Assembly (NCBI GenBank): GCA_009774255.1
Contig: VSNK01000328.1
Coordinates: forward strand, 1-5,698
Origin: Faecalicatena sp.
Lineage (GTDB): Bacteria; Bacillota; Clostridia; Lachnospirales; Lachnospiraceae
Reading direction: 5' to 3'
DNA length: 5,698 nucleotides
Position numbers and translations under genes: made by a program. The notes beneath the pieces are model-generated. The model did not search any database, was not told the DNA's origin, and saw nothing but the letters and a program-made list of their open reading frames with translations. Positions 5,153 through 5,698 of this stretch are shown piece by piece; position 1 is the first letter of the stretch, and every line of letters begins with the position of its first letter.

Positions 5153-5372
5153 CCGCGAAGGTTACATGTCACACCCCGGCCAATCACCACGCTGATGGGT
5201 CGGGAGGATGCACATAAAAGCTGGTATTCAGGCCGCCCATTGCCAAAGGCAATTTTAAATGGCGGCCTGAGTTACAGGGCACGCCTGGTCAAGGTGTGAC
5301 CTGTAACCCGCGAAGTTACTGTTTACACGGTGCCTTACACTCAGCTGCAAGGCATCCGGCCAATACAGTAAC
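5153..5372 (+). ncRNA. Complex palindromic region, candidate structured RNA (copy 2)
   Basis: A 16-base arm at 5160-5175 (GGTTACATGTCACACC) pairs with 5293-5308 with one mismatch, and CGCG at 5154-5157 and 5309-5312 extends it. Inside lie CCCGGCC/GGTCGGG (about 5175-5203) and TCAGGCCGCC/GGCGGCCTGA (5228-5270, with an inner TTGCC/GGCAA). GTTACAGG (5271-5278) can instead pair with CCTGTAAC (5300-5307). To the right, GTTACTGT/ACAGTAAC (5315-5372) encloses TGCCTT/AAGGCA. Two stems gain G-U pairs only if the RNA is the plus strand, so that strand is favoured. No promoter was found that clearly drives it. No protein-like frame crosses it. Confidence 0.42.
5210..5277 (-). repeat. Dispersed structured element, copy 2 (68 bp, inverted)
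   Basis: Read on the minus strand it has the same order of blocks as 3717-3784: CTGTAAC, stem, TTTAAA bulge, TTGCC-TTT-GGCAAT, returning stem, CCAGC, TATGTGC. The outer stem here is TCAGGCCGCC/GGCGGCCTGA in place of GAATCCGGCCT/AGGCCGGATTC. The two copies bracket the mecA-like and DUF1858 genes in opposite orientation. Confidence 0.65.
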
Positions 5373-5414
5373 CCGGGAAATATTCAGAATTGTTTTATCT
5401 CAGGGAATACTTTT

Positions 5415-5442
5415 TTGACTACTTAAAAGTCAAGATTTTTTT
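5415..5442 (+). terminator. Weak terminator-like hairpin before the origin region
   Basis: TTGACT (5415-5420) and AGTCAA (5428-5433) form a 6-bp stem with a 7-base loop, followed by GATTTTTTT on the plus strand. It could end a plus-strand transcript of the palindromic region at 5153-5372. The stem is short and A/T-rich, so confidence is low. Confidence 0.3.
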
Positions 5443-5515
5443 CGCTTTTTTCGACAAAAAACGAATTTCATCATAAGTCACCAAAACATTCGTTCTTTTT
5501 CAACTATGAGTAATT

Positions 5516-5680
5516 CACATAAATGGGGTTCTTTTATGTGGATAATGTGGATAACTTTTTTGAAATCTTCTTTTTTCCACGTTTTTGAGCGATTTGAGTG
5601 TGGATAAGTTGAAAACTCTTCTTTTTTTGCATTCGACATTTTTTTACATTTTTGTGCAATTTGTATATTAATTATCTACA
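5516..5680. other. DnaA-box cluster, probable oriC
   Basis: There are three exact DnaA boxes, TGTGGATAA, at 5537-5545, 5546-5554 (directly abutting) and 5599-5607, all in one orientation. A one-mismatch TTATCTACA lies at 5672-5680 in the opposite orientation, and a looser TTTTCCACG at 5573-5581. An 8-bp inverted repeat CACATAAA/TTTATGTG (5516-5540) overlaps the first box. The surroundings (5400-5698) are rich in T-tracts, as expected of an unwinding region, and carry no convincing gene. In Firmicutes such clusters flank dnaA; dnaA would be expected just right of the window, but that is inference. Confidence 0.8.
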
Positions 5681-5698
5681 ATTTCCGCGCTTTTCCGA

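Noticed and set aside
5148..5157. GTACCGCG resembling the end of a T-box sequence
   Set aside because: The AGGGTGG half of the T-box is absent, no antiterminator/terminator pair follows, and no amino-acid-related gene lies downstream on that strand.
5084..5299. 71-residue open frame on the plus strand over the palindromic region
   Set aside because: It overlaps the DUF1858 promoter and the inverted repeats and has no RBS; best seen as chance.

Overview
The window looks like chromosomal DNA of a spore-forming, gut-type Clostridia, most likely Lachnospiraceae. This is inferred from four things: strong AAGGAGG-type ribosome binding sites, TTGACA/TATAAT-like promoters with T-rich surroundings, a membrane-anchored SH3b-GH18 protein of the spore cortex/cell-wall type, and a MecA-type adaptor beside a DUF1858 'hybrid-cluster-associated' CxxC protein. 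The right edge carries three exact DnaA boxes (TGTGGATAA) in T-tract-rich DNA, so the window probably abuts the replication origin (oriC). dnaA itself is not in view.

Layout from left to right. (1) Positions 1-296, minus strand: the 5' part of a gene for a secreted protein with a signal peptide and an acidic 12-residue tandem repeat. It runs off the left edge. Its leader has its own promoter and a long hairpin ending in a T-run that buries the ribosome binding site. (2) 453-2819, minus: a 788-residue GH18 protein with a disordered, repeat-bearing cytoplasmic tail, one membrane segment, a stalk-like domain, an SH3b domain and a GH18 barrel. (3) 3053-3295, minus: a small unknown protein with a duplicated RBS/start module. 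(4) 3296-3982: no gene; it holds hairpins (copy 1 of a structured element) and promoters facing both ways. (5) 3983-4702, plus: a MecA-like ClpC adaptor with a TTG start. (6) 4702-4742: an intrinsic terminator shared by two convergent genes. (7) 4825-5034, minus: the DUF1858 CxxC protein with a near-consensus promoter. (8) 5153-5372: a complex palindromic region containing copy 2 of the structured element, inverted relative to copy 1. (9) About 5400-5698: AT-rich DNA with the DnaA boxes.

Together, the left half encodes envelope functions read leftward. The right half holds a stand-alone pair of regulatory/redox genes facing each other and bracketed by the two copies of the structured element. 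That element is the best candidate for something undescribed: both copies share a distinctive hairpin, a CTGTAAC flank on one side and a CCAGC...TATGTRC flank on the other. Copy 2 also has competing long-range stems. The second candidate is the leader hairpin at 302-348. No database search was possible, so family names rest on recognisable motifs only.
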